DNA from: Afipia sp. GAS231
Lineage (GTDB): Bacteria > Pseudomonadota > Alphaproteobacteria > Rhizobiales > Xanthobacteraceae
NCBI RefSeq assembly: GCF_900103365.1
Contig: NZ_LT629703.1
Coordinates: 2,852,001-2,916,000 of the forward strand
DNA length: 64,000 nt
Direction: 5' to 3'
Within the stretch, counting starts at the first letter, position 1. Every line of letters starts with the position of its first letter. The position numbers were made by a program, and so were the translations under genes. The notes beneath the pieces are model-generated. The model was given only the letters and a program-made list of their open reading frames with translations. It was not told the DNA's origin and ran no database searches. This document shows positions 27,609 through 35,849 of the stretch, piece after piece.

Positions 27609-28127
27609 TCAAAACTCCATCGCGATCTTCGACAACATGTCGAGCAGCGCGACGCGGCCGTCCAGACCGAGCAACTCGTTGAGCCGTGCCTCGTGCTTGG
27701 TCGCGACCAGTTTTTTGGCGCGCGCCAGCACAGCGCGGCCCTTGTCGGTCAAAACCAGGATGTGGGAGCGGCGGTCGTTGGTCGAACGCATCCGCGCGCA
27801 GAGATCGCGGCTCTCGAGCCCGTCCAGCATCGCCACGAAATTCGGCCTGAGGATGCCGAGCGTGTTGGCGATCTCGGTCTGGTTGCGGCCGGGATTCTTG
27901 TCGAGCAACAGCAGCACCGAGAATTGCGCCGGGGTCAGTTGCAGCGGCGCGACGCAGCGCAGAAAATCCTCGAACACCTTGAGCTGGGCGCGCTTGAGCG
28001 AATAGCCGAGCAGTTCGGACAGCTCACCCAGTTGCAGGACGGCATTGTCAGCGGCGCCGTCGAGCGCATCCTTGCCGCCCAGACGGGAAGCCTTGACGGC
28101 GTCGGCGCTCACCTTGGAAACTGTCAT
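27609..28127 (-). CDS. MarR-family transcriptional regulator, possibly CouR/HcaR-like
   Basis: Start at ATG 28127 (MTVSKVSADAVKAS); 172 residues. MarR winged helix at about residues 60-140: APLQLTPAQFSVLLLL, NQTEIANTLGILRPNFVAMLDGL, then the wing RMRSTNDRRSHILVLTDKG. Flanking helices form the dimer. It is divergent from a second branched-chain-type ABC transporter. Hydroxycinnamate loci of R. palustris (couR) and Agrobacterium (hcaR) carry MarR regulators that respond to aryl-CoA esters. The nearby feruloyl-CoA synthase cluster and the shared AT-rich site at 28187-28216 suggest the same role here, as inference. Confidence 0.85.
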   Translation of the reverse strand: MTVSKVSADAVKASRLGGKDALDGAADNAVLQLGELSELLGYSLKRAQLKVFEDFLRCVAPLQLTPAQFSVLLLLDKNPGRNQTEIANTLGILRPNFVAMLDGLESRDLCARMRSTNDRRSHILVLTDKGRAVLARAKKLVATKHEARLNELLGLDGRVALLDMLSKIAMEF

Positions 28128-28186
28128 CGCTCGCGGCTCGCAATCCCGATAAAAAGTCCCGCCGACGGTCCGGGCCTTGATGTTAT

Positions 28187-28216
28187 ATTTGATAATTGTT
28201 ATACGGTATATCAAAT
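28187..28216. promoter_or_regulatory. AT-rich inverted repeat, candidate MarR operator
   Basis: ATTTGATA (28187-28194) is matched by TATCAAAT (28209-28216). Inside, AATTGTTATACGGTATA (28194-28210) matches AATTGTTATATGATATA upstream of pobA in 15 of 17 positions. It sits between the divergent MarR and livH genes. Confidence 0.5.
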
Positions 28217-28304
28217 GCCGACGGCTTTCAACTGCCGATATCGGGGGACCGGCTGACCGCACAGGGTCGCGGCCGGCCCGACGCCTGAGGGGGAGCGCCA
28301 GGTC

Positions 28305-29345
28305 TTGAACACGACGATCATGCTGTTCCTGCTGCAGGACGGCATCACCAATGGCGCGATCTATGCGTTGCTCGGGCTAGCGCTGGTTCTGGTGTTCGCG
28401 GTCACCCGCGTCATCCTGATCCCGCAGGGCGAATTCGTCACCTATGGCGCGCTGAGCTACGCCATGCTGGCGACCGGCCAGGTGCCGGGCACGGCGCGGC
28501 TGGCGGTCGCGATGGGCGTGGTGGCGTTCGGGCTCGATCTGTTTGCCATCCGGCGATCGCTGCGCCTCAAACCGGTGGTGCGTGCGTTTGCGGTCAACAT
28601 CGTTTTTCCGGCGGCGATCCTGGCGCTGACTTACGCTTTGGCCAGCCCGAAAACCCCGATCGCGGTCAATATTGCGCTGGCGCTATTGATCGTCGCGGCG
28701 ATCGGGCTGTTTCTGTATCGCATCGCGTTCCAGCCGATCGCGCACACCTCGGTGCTGGTGCTGCTGATCGCCTCGGTCGGCTGCCACCTGGCGCTGCAGG
28801 GCCTGGGCCTGGTGTTCTTCGGCGCCGAAGGCCTGCGCGGACCGGCGCTGTCGAACGCGGCGTTGACCATCGGGCCGTTGCGTTTTACCGGCCAGAGCAT
28901 CGCGGTCTATGTCCTCACCATCGCCTTCATCGTCGGGCTGTGGCTGTTCTTCGGCTTCACGCTGATGGGCAAGGCGCTGCGCGCCACCGCCGTCAACCGG
29001 CTCGGTGCGCGTCTGGTCGGCATCCGCACCACGTTGTCGGGCCAGATCGCGTTCCTGCTTGCGTCGGTGATCGGCGCCATTTCAGGCATCCTGATCGTGC
29101 CGATCACGACGCTCTATTACGACACCGGTTTTCTCATTGGTCTTAAAGGCTTCATCGCCGCCATCATCGGCGGCTTGATCAGCTATCCGCTCACCGCGAT
29201 CGCCGCGCTGGTGGTCGGTTGCGTCGAAGCCTTCTCCTCGTTCTATGCCAGCAACTTCAAGGAGGTCATCGTCTTCACCCTGATCCTTCCCGTGCTGGTG
29301 CTGCGTTCGCTCGCAGCGCCCGCGGTCGAGGAAGAGAAGGATTGA
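28305..29345 (+). CDS. livH: Branched-chain-type ABC transporter permease (second system)
   Basis: A 346-residue LivH-class permease. The start is TTG 28305, nine bases after GAGGGGGAG; an ATG at 28320 is an alternative. LLQDGITNGAIYALLGLALV and VILIPQGEFVTYGAL correspond to the conserved LivH N-terminal half, and FLIGLKGFIAAIIGG is near the C-terminus. It is longer than the livH at 15695 through an extra hydrophobic block around residues 65-125. It is first in a three-gene transporter operon divergent from the MarR regulator, a typical arrangement for aromatic-acid uptake systems. Confidence 0.9.
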   Translation: MNTTIMLFLLQDGITNGAIYALLGLALVLVFAVTRVILIPQGEFVTYGALSYAMLATGQVPGTARLAVAMGVVAFGLDLFAIRRSLRLKPVVRAFAVNIVFPAAILALTYALASPKTPIAVNIALALLIVAAIGLFLYRIAFQPIAHTSVLVLLIASVGCHLALQGLGLVFFGAEGLRGPALSNAALTIGPLRFTGQSIAVYVLTIAFIVGLWLFFGFTLMGKALRATAVNRLGARLVGIRTTLSGQIAFLLASVIGAISGILIVPITTLYYDTGFLIGLKGFIAAIIGGLISYPLTAIAALVVGCVEAFSSFYASNFKEVIVFTLILPVLVLRSLAAPAVEEEKD

Positions 29346-29350
29346 CTGAT

Positions 29351-31120
29351 ATGACGCAGCGGCTCCCCCTCCTCATCTTCGCCCTCGTGATGGCGGCGAT
29401 CCCGTTCATTCCCGGCGTGCCGCCGTTCTGGATCGTGCTGCTGGACAATATCGGCCTCGCCTCGCTGGTGGCGATGGGCCTCGTACTCCTGACCGGCGTC
29501 GGCGGCCTTACCTCGTTCGGCCAGGCCGCTTTCTGCGGCTTCGGCGCCTACACCACGGCGGTGCTGACCACGACCTACGGCCTGTCGCCATGGCTGACGC
29601 TGCCGCTGTCGCTGCTGGTAAGCGGCATCGCGGCGGTGCTGCTCGGCATCGTCACGGTGCGGCTGTCCGGCCATTATCTACCGCTCGGCACCATCGCCTG
29701 GGGCATCGGGCTGTTCTACCTGTTCAGCAAGCTGGAATTCCTCGGCCGCAATGACGGCATTCAGGGCATTCCGCCGCTCTCGATCGGCTCGCTCCGGATG
29801 ATCGATCCCGGCACGATCTATTTCGCAATCTGGATCGCGGTGTTGGTCTCGGCGCTGCTGACGATGAATCTGCTGGACTCGCGCACCGGCCGCGCCATCC
29901 GCGCGCTGCGGCGCGGCCATATCGCGGGCGAAGCCTTCGGCGTGCAGACGCCGCGCGCCAAGCTGCTGGTGTTCATCTATGCGGCGGTGCTGGCGGGCCT
30001 GTCCGGCTGGCTCTACGCGCATTTCCAGCGCTCCGCCAACCCGACGCCGTTCGGCGCGCAAGCCGGCATCGAATATCTATTTATCGCGGTGGTCGGCGGC
30101 GCCGGCTATGTCTGGGGCGGCGTGCTCGGCGCCGGGATCGTGGTGATCCTGAAAGAGGTGTTGCAGAGCTACCTGCCGTATATTTTCGGCGGCCAGAGCC
30201 AGCTCGAGACCATCGTGTTCGGCATCCTCCTGGTCGGCCTGTTGCAGCTGGCGCCGACCGGCGTGTGGCCCTGGCTGATGGCGCGCCTGCCGCTCAAGCC
30301 GGCCCGCAAGATCGCCGATACCTCGCTCAAGCTCCCCGCCCGCGTGCGCGCAGCGTCAACAGCGTCGGTATTGCTGCACATCGAAAACGCGAGAAAACAG
30401 TTCGGCGGCGTGATTGCCGTCAACGACGTGTCGTTCGACGTCCGGTCCCGCGAGATCGTGGCCCTGATCGGTCCCAACGGCGCCGGCAAGAGCACGACGT
30501 TCAACCTGATCACGGGCGTGCTGACCACAACCGGCGGCGCGATCTCGGTGCTCGGCAAGAAGGTCGATAACGCCCCGCCCCAGGAAATCGTCAAGCTCGG
30601 CGTCTCCAGAACCTTTCAGCACGTCAAGCTGGTGCCCGACATGACCGTGCTGGAGAACGTCGCGATCGGCGCGCATCTGCGCGGGAAAGCCGGCGCGATC
30701 TCCAGCATGTTCCGGTTCGACCGCGCCGACGAAGCAAAATTGCTGGCGGAAGCCGCACGCCAGATCGAGCGCGTCGGCCTCGGCGACCAGATCGACCAGT
30801 TGGCAGGCAGCCTGTCGCTCGGCCAGCAACGCATCGTCGAGATCGCACGGGCTTTGTGCGTCGACCCGTTGCTGTTGCTGCTCGACGAACCCGCCGCCGG
30901 CCTGCGCCACATGGAAAAGCAGCGTCTTGCCGCCCTGCTCCGCCAACTGCGCGACGGCGGCATGTCGGTGCTTTTGGTGGAGCACGACATGGGCTTTGTG
31001 ATGGATCTCGCCGACCGCATCGTGGTGCTCGATTTCGGCACCAAGATCGCCGAAGGCGCGCCCGCCGCCATCAAGATCAATCCCGATGTGATCAAGGCCT
31101 ATCTCGGAGCGACCGCATGA
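29351..31120 (+). CDS. Fused ABC permease-ATPase (LivM-LivG)
   Basis: 589 residues from ATG 29351, six bases after the livH stop. Residues about 1-310 are a LivM-type membrane domain ([50 protein letters not shown]). After a short linker the ATPase begins near residue 340, with Walker A GPNGAGKS at about 374-381, signature [17 protein letters not shown] and Walker [12 protein letters not shown]. The C-terminal [10 protein letters not shown] is LivG-like. The fusion fixes the permease and one motor subunit in one chain; such fusions are known in this family. The reading frame is uninterrupted. Confidence 0.92.
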   Translation: MTQRLPLLIFALVMAAIPFIPGVPPFWIVLLDNIGLASLVAMGLVLLTGVGGLTSFGQAAFCGFGAYTTAVLTTTYGLSPWLTLPLSLLVSGIAAVLLGIVTVRLSGHYLPLGTIAWGIGLFYLFSKLEFLGRNDGIQGIPPLSIGSLRMIDPGTIYFAIWIAVLVSALLTMNLLDSRTGRAIRALRRGHIAGEAFGVQTPRAKLLVFIYAAVLAGLSGWLYAHFQRSANPTPFGAQAGIEYLFIAVVGGAGYVWGGVLGAGIVVILKEVLQSYLPYIFGGQSQLETIVFGILLVGLLQLAPTGVWPWLMARLPLKPARKIADTSLKLPARVRAASTASVLLHIENARKQFGGVIAVNDVSFDVRSREIVALIGPNGAGKSTTFNLITGVLTTTGGAISVLGKKVDNAPPQEIVKLGVSRTFQHVKLVPDMTVLENVAIGAHLRGKAGAISSMFRFDRADEAKLLAEAARQIERVGLGDQIDQLAGSLSLGQQRIVEIARALCVDPLLLLLDEPAAGLRHMEKQRLAALLRQLRDGGMSVLLVEHDMGFVMDLADRIVVLDFGTKIAEGAPAAIKINPDVIKAYLGATA

Positions 31121-31848
31121 GCGCGCTGCTGTCGGTCGCCGACGTCCATGTTTCCTACGGCAAGGTCGAGGCGGTGCGCGCGGTGGCGCTCGACGTCGCC
31201 GAAAACGAGATCGTCACCATCATCGGCGCCAACGGCGCCGGCAAGACCACGCTGTTGAACGCCATCATGGGCATCCTGCCGCTGAAGGGCCAGGCGGCCT
31301 TTGCCGGCAACGACATGGCCCCGCTCGACATCGAGGACCGCGTCGCCGCGGGTCTCAGTCTGGTGCCCGAACATCGCGAGCTGTTCGGCACCATGAATGT
31401 CGAGGATAACCTGCAGCTCGGCGCCTTCCGCATCCCGAAGGCTGTGGCTTTGCGATCGTTCGAACGGGTCTACACGCTGTTTCCGCGGCTGAAGGAGCGG
31501 CGCAAGCAGCTCGCCGGCACGCTGTCCGGCGGCGAGCAGCAGATGCTGGCGATGGGCCGTGCGCTGATGGGCGCGCCAAAGCTGTTGATGCTGGACGAAC
31601 CCAGCCTTGGTCTGGCGCCGATCATCGTCGCCGATATCTTTCGGACTGTCAGCGAACTCAAGGCAAGCGGCGTCTCGGTGCTGCTGGTCGAGCAAAACGC
31701 CCAAGCCGCACTCAAAATCGCCGACCGCGCCTATGTGATGGAGCTCGGCGAGTTCATCCTGAACGGAACGGCAAAAGACATCGCCGCCAACAAGCGCGTC
31801 GCCGCGAGCTATCTCGGCTTTCAGCATGAGGGTGAGAGCGCGATCTAG
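31117..31848 (+). CDS. livF: Branched-chain-type ABC transporter ATP-binding protein (second system)
   Basis: 243 residues from ATG 31117, overlapping the previous stop by four bases. LivF motifs: Walker A GANGAGKT near residue 37, LVPEHRELFGTMNVEDNLQ, signature TLSGGEQQMLAMGRAL, Walker B LMLDEPSLGLAP and VEQNAQAALKIADRAYVM. It completes the transport complex with the fused LivM-LivG protein. No solute-binding protein is in this operon; the nearest unassigned one is at 35850-37001. Confidence 0.92.
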   Translation: MSALLSVADVHVSYGKVEAVRAVALDVAENEIVTIIGANGAGKTTLLNAIMGILPLKGQAAFAGNDMAPLDIEDRVAAGLSLVPEHRELFGTMNVEDNLQLGAFRIPKAVALRSFERVYTLFPRLKERRKQLAGTLSGGEQQMLAMGRALMGAPKLLMLDEPSLGLAPIIVADIFRTVSELKASGVSVLLVEQNAQAALKIADRAYVMELGEFILNGTAKDIAANKRVAASYLGFQHEGESAI

Positions 31849-31879
31849 GCTCGGGACCTGCTTGCACCGGTCATGGCGT

Positions 31880-32284
31880 TCAGGCGCTCGCTGACGGGTT
31901 CATCCATACCATCTCCCAAACATAGCCATCCGGGTCTTCGATGTGGCGGTTGTACATGAAGCCGAGGTCCTGCGCCGGGTTGGGATCGGCGCGACCGCCC
32001 GCCGCCACCGCGCGAGCCAGCGTTGCATCGACGGCATCGCGGTCAACGACCGTAAGGGCGAACAGTGCCTGGCTGTCGCGTCGCGCATCGCCGATCGGGC
32101 GTTTGGTGAATTCGCGATATTGGTCGTGGGTCAGCAGCATCACGCCGATCGCTTCCGTGAACATGAGCGACGTCGAAGTTTCACCGGAAAACTGGGGGTT
32201 CACCGTGCCACCAAGGGCGACATAGAACGCCGTCGACGCGGCGAGATCCCGCACAGGCAGGTTCACCAAAATCATCTGGGACAT
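31880..32284 (-). CDS. VOC-family (glyoxalase/bleomycin resistance-like) protein
   Basis: A 134-residue protein with the paired beta-alpha-beta-beta-beta modules of the vicinal oxygen chelate fold. MILVNLPVRDLAASTAFYVALG opens module one; FMYNRHIEDPDGYVWEMVWM, with the usual His, DPDG turn and Glu, closes module two. It probably binds a metal and a small electrophile or lactoyl-thiol type substrate; none can be named. It is divergent from a MarR gene with a perfect palindrome between them, so it is likely that regulator's target. Confidence 0.85.
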   Translation of the reverse strand: MSQMILVNLPVRDLAASTAFYVALGGTVNPQFSGETSTSLMFTEAIGVMLLTHDQYREFTKRPIGDARRDSQALFALTVVDRDAVDATLARAVAAGGRADPNPAQDLGFMYNRHIEDPDGYVWEMVWMNPSASA

Positions 32285-32350
32285 CGTCTTTCCTTCTAAA
32301 GTGTCTGGAGGCTACGCTATTGCCTCGCCAACCCAGCGATAGCTCAGATA

Positions 32351-32368
32351 TATCTTGATATCAAGATA
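32351..32368. promoter_or_regulatory. 18-base perfect palindrome, candidate MarR operator
   Basis: TATCTTGATATCAAGATA is fully self-complementary. It lies 23 bases before the MarR ATG and 67 before the VOC start, where binding would block both genes. TCTTGATATCAAGA-type sites are typical of MarR proteins. Confidence 0.65.
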
Positions 32369-32390
32369 CTTTATCGAAAGATAATCGACG

Positions 32391-32873
32391 ATGGATCGTG
32401 CCGAAACTGCCTCCAAACAATGGGCTCGCGAGCGCCCCGATATTCCGACGTTGCCGGTAGAAACCGTCGGTCGTCTGCTGGACGCCGCCGCGCGGGTGAT
32501 ACGCGATCACATGAATCCTTTGCTCGCAGAAGCGGGACTGCAGGTTGGTGAGTTTGATGTCCTCACGCCACTCAGGCGCTCCGGTGAGCCCTACATGCTT
32601 TCACCGACACAGCTCTACGAACTGGCGATGATCTCTTCTGGTGGCATGACCAACCGCCTGGATCGGTTGGAGCGCGCCGGGTTGGTTGAACGACGCCCCG
32701 ATCCCAACGACCGACGTGGCAGGCAAATTGCGCTAACGACTGCCGGCAAGCGTGCGATCGACGATTTGATTGGCCCAATGGCGGCGTTGGAGCAGCAATT
32801 GATTTCTGTGCTGACACCTGCGGAACAGAAAACTCTCAATGCTCTCCTCAGGAAATTGCTTACGGGCCTCTAG
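32391..32873 (+). CDS. MarR-family transcriptional regulator
   Basis: 160 residues. Dimerisation helices frame a winged helix at about residues 45-125: LAEAGLQVGEFDVLTPLRRSG, PTQLYELAMISSGGMTNRLDRLERAGLVERR and the wing DPNDRRGRQIALTTAGK. No cysteine suited to peroxide sensing is visible, so ligand control is more likely than oxidation. It is divergent from the VOC gene and probably autoregulated through the palindrome at 32351-32368. Confidence 0.9.
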   Translation: MDRAETASKQWARERPDIPTLPVETVGRLLDAAARVIRDHMNPLLAEAGLQVGEFDVLTPLRRSGEPYMLSPTQLYELAMISSGGMTNRLDRLERAGLVERRPDPNDRRGRQIALTTAGKRAIDDLIGPMAALEQQLISVLTPAEQKTLNALLRKLLTGL

Positions 32874-33036
32874 TCCGGTGCGACCCCTAACACATTCTTA
32901 AGCATAGTCTCGTTTTGGGCCGGCCCCCTCGGGTCGAAGAACTTCCTGAACACCTTCCGAACCCTAACCTTGCCGGAGAACCAGTCAGCTACCAGGGGTC
33001 AAACGCCCTGGAGACTGATGAGCCCAAGGTCAGACG

Positions 33037-35667
33037 ATGCGCGCCGACGATTGCCCTGCGGTTGAAACACCCGAGTTCTTGCTGGCAGCGCTCGAGCAGG
33101 CCGGCGATGCCGTCGTCATCGTCGATCACGATCACCGCGTGCGCCATTTCAATGCCGCGGCCGAGCGGATCTGGGGATTTTCCCGCGCAGAGGTGCTGGG
33201 CCGCGGTGCCGACCTGCTCGGGTTGCACGATCACCAGCTCCAGCACATTGCGGCGGCGGATCACGCGACCAGCGAACGGGTCAGGCGAAAGCGCGATTCC
33301 GAGATCACGATCCACCACCATGACGGCCGGCCCGTTCGCATCGCGCTGTCGGTATCGCGCGTCGCGATCAGTGGCCATGTCAGCACCATGGTTTTCGTCC
33401 GCGATCTCACCGTCGAGATGCTGCGGCGCGACAGGATGGCCCTGCTCAATCTGGTGGCCGACAGGACCAATCGCGCCGTCGTCGTCATCGATCGCAATCT
33501 CGCCATCGTCTACAGCAATGCCGCTTTCGCCGGTCTGTTCGGGCATTCTCCCGAAGACGCGATGGGGCAACAGATCAACCGGTTGCTCGCCGGCCAGCAT
33601 ACCGACACTCCGGCGCTGGCGCGGTTGCGACGCCGGATCGCCGCAGGCCACGAAGGCGAGGAGGAGATCCTCACCTACGACAAGAACGGCGATGAAATCT
33701 GGGTCTCGATATCCGCAAAGACGTTTCGCGACGAGCGGGGACGGATCAAGTACCTGTTCGCCCTGCTGACCGATATTACCGAGACCAAGCAATTGCGGTC
33801 GCTGCAGCAACTGATCATGAGCGCGTTAGCCGACGAAGTCCCGATCACGGAGATTTTCGACCGGCTTTGCCGCCGCGTCGAAATCATCGCGCCCGACGTC
33901 GTGTCTTCGGTATTGCACGTTGACGCCGACGGATTGGTCCATCCGATGGGTGGACCTAGCCTGCCGGCGGAGTATTCCCAGGCGCTGGACGGTATCGCCA
34001 TCGGGCCGGACATTGGTTCGTGCGGATCGGCGGCCTTCTTCGGTAAAGCGGTACTGGCCGACAATATCGACACCGATCCGCGCTGGCAGCCATTCAAGGC
34101 AATGCCGCTCGCGGCCGGCCTCAAAGCCTGCTGGTCGACCCCGATCAAGGCCAAGGACGGCCGCGTGATCGGAACCTTTGCGTTCTACTTCCGGGAATGC
34201 CGCGCGCCGAGCCGCTGGCATCAACGCATCGTCGACGCCTGCGTTCACCTCGGCGCGCTCGCAATCGAGCGCAAGGAGGCGCGGGCCCAGATCGCCCGGC
34301 TTGCCTACCACGATATGCTGACCGGCCTGCCGAACCGCGCGCAATTGCGTCAACTGGTCAACCAGGCGATCGAAGGCTGTCCCGACGGCAGTAATATCGC
34401 CCTGGTGTTTCTCGATCTCGATCATTTCAAGGACGTCAATGATACGCTCGGGCACTCGGCCGGCGACGCGTTGCTGGTCGAACTGACGCAGCGTCTGCGC
34501 TCCCGGCTTCAGCCCGGCGACATGCTGGGACGTTTGGGCGGCGACGAGTTCGTGATGGTGCTGCCGAATTGCGATCCGGCGAAGGCCTCGCTGATCGCCA
34601 CAAGCATTACCGAAGTCCTCGCCTCGCCGCTGCGGCTCGGCGACCGGCAGGTGCCGATTTCCGCCAGCATGGGCATCAGCATTTACCCTGATAACGCCGT
34701 CGACATCGACACGTTGATGCGACAGGCCGATGCGGCGATGTACAAGGCCAAGCAGGCCGGCCGCGCCACCCATCGCTTCTTCAGCGTCGACATGAACCGG
34801 CTCGACGAACAGCGGCTGATCCATATCGCCGCCCTGCGCAATGCCATCGCCAACGACGCGCTGAAATTGCACTACCAGCCGCAGACCCGAACGGTCGACG
34901 GCTCGATCTACGGCGCCGAGGCGCTGGCCCGTTGGCACGATCCGGTGCTTGGTGAGGTGCCGCCGCTGAAGTTCATCCGGCTGGCGGAAGAGTGCGGCCT
35001 GATCGAGCAGATCGGCATGTGGTCGATCCGCGAAGCCTGCCGGCAACTGGCCGCCTGGCGTCGGGCGGGGCTCGACGTGCCCTGCGTGTCGGTCAATCTG
35101 TCGCCCATCAATTTTCAGAACCGCGGCCTCGCGGCTGTCGTCGCCGAAACCCTCGCCGCCAACGGCCTGCCGCCGGAAGCACTGATGCTCGAGATCACCG
35201 AAAGCGTGCTGATGAACGAGCGCTCGGTGGCGATCGAAACCATGAATGCGATACGCGAACTCGGCGTCGGCCTGTCGCTGGACGATTTCGGCACCGGCTA
35301 TTCAAGCCTGAGCCGGCTGGCGCATCTGCCGATCCGCGAATTGAAGATCGACCGCAGTTTCATGCGCGACATCGAAAGCGACGCCAGCGCGTTGGCAGTC
35401 GCCAGCGCCGTAGTCCGATTCGGCCAGGCCCTGAAAATGACCGTGGTTGCGGAAGGCGTCGAAACCGAGGGCCAGCGCGACGTGCTGAAAACACTCGGCT
35501 GCGACGTCCTGCAGGGATATCTGTTCGCTCCCGCCCTGGCGCCCGAGGCGTTCGAACGCTGGCTGCTCAATCATTCGGTCGAGCAGGCCAGCACCATGCT
35601 CCGGCGCCTCAGCCAATCGCTGTCGCAGCCGCGTGAGGCGGCGCTGCCCGGCAAGCGATCGGCGTAG
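33037..35667 (+). CDS. PAS-PAS-GAF-GGDEF-EAL cyclic di-GMP signalling protein
   Basis: 876 residues without membrane segments. PAS domains lie at about residues 10-120 (VVIVDHDHRVRHFNAAAERI) and 135-255 (VVVIDRNLAIVYSNAAFAGLFG), then a GAF domain at 265-410 (GIAIGPDIGSCGSAAFFGKAV). The diguanylate cyclase domain has an intact GGDEF at 501-505; the upstream RxxD inhibitory site is lost (Gln in the Arg position). The EAL phosphodiesterase domain starts with EALARW at 628 and keeps ITES, DDFGTGYSSL and KIDRSF. Both activities are therefore possible. It is a cytoplasmic sensor, monocistronic, unrelated in position to the transport genes around it. Confidence 0.93.
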   Translation: MRADDCPAVETPEFLLAALEQAGDAVVIVDHDHRVRHFNAAAERIWGFSRAEVLGRGADLLGLHDHQLQHIAAADHATSERVRRKRDSEITIHHHDGRPVRIALSVSRVAISGHVSTMVFVRDLTVEMLRRDRMALLNLVADRTNRAVVVIDRNLAIVYSNAAFAGLFGHSPEDAMGQQINRLLAGQHTDTPALARLRRRIAAGHEGEEEILTYDKNGDEIWVSISAKTFRDERGRIKYLFALLTDITETKQLRSLQQLIMSALADEVPITEIFDRLCRRVEIIAPDVVSSVLHVDADGLVHPMGGPSLPAEYSQALDGIAIGPDIGSCGSAAFFGKAVLADNIDTDPRWQPFKAMPLAAGLKACWSTPIKAKDGRVIGTFAFYFRECRAPSRWHQRIVDACVHLGALAIERKEARAQIARLAYHDMLTGLPNRAQLRQLVNQAIEGCPDGSNIALVFLDLDHFKDVNDTLGHSAGDALLVELTQRLRSRLQPGDMLGRLGGDEFVMVLPNCDPAKASLIATSITEVLASPLRLGDRQVPISASMGISIYPDNAVDIDTLMRQADAAMYKAKQAGRATHRFFSVDMNRLDEQRLIHIAALRNAIANDALKLHYQPQTRTVDGSIYGAEALARWHDPVLGEVPPLKFIRLAEECGLIEQIGMWSIREACRQLAAWRRAGLDVPCVSVNLSPINFQNRGLAAVVAETLAANGLPPEALMLEITESVLMNERSVAIETMNAIRELGVGLSLDDFGTGYSSLSRLAHLPIRELKIDRSFMRDIESDASALAVASAVVRFGQALKMTVVAEGVETEGQRDVLKTLGCDVLQGYLFAPALAPEAFERWLLNHSVEQASTMLRRLSQSLSQPREAALPGKRSA

Positions 35668-35697
35668 CGCGGGTACTGTCGGTGCGGAGAGACTGTC

Positions 35698-35776
35698 ACC
35701 CCACCCCGCCGCTCATTGCATGAGCGTCGACCCACGAGCGAGCTTCGCTCGTCTCGACCCCTCCAGGGGAGGGTAA
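35698..35776. repeat. Fragment of CCCCTCTCCCGC-family repeat
   Basis: CCCACCCCGCCGCTCATTGC at the left and CCCCTCCAGGGGAGGGTAAG at the right, with the internal AGCGAGCTTCGCTCGT palindrome also found inside 5640-5835. Confidence 0.5.
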
Positions 35777-35805
35777 GAAAAAGCCGGCCCTCTAGAGAGC
35801 CGGCT
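35774..35805 (-). terminator. Rho-independent terminator of the LivK-type gene
   Basis: Read on the minus strand, AGCCGGCTCTCTAGAGGGCC forms a stem with AGCCGGC/GCCGGCT arms and is followed by TTTTTCTTACC. It lies 45 bases after the stop of the gene at 35850. Confidence 0.8.
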
Positions 35806-35849
35806 CTGGTGCTTAGCGGATTTAAGAAATCAGAACCTGCCGCGTCGTC

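Noticed and set aside
32915..33769. 284-codon plus-strand frame overlapping the start of the GGDEF-EAL gene
   Set aside because: It is out of frame with the PAS domains; Arg/Ser-rich translation without features. It also gives no reason to move the start at 33037.
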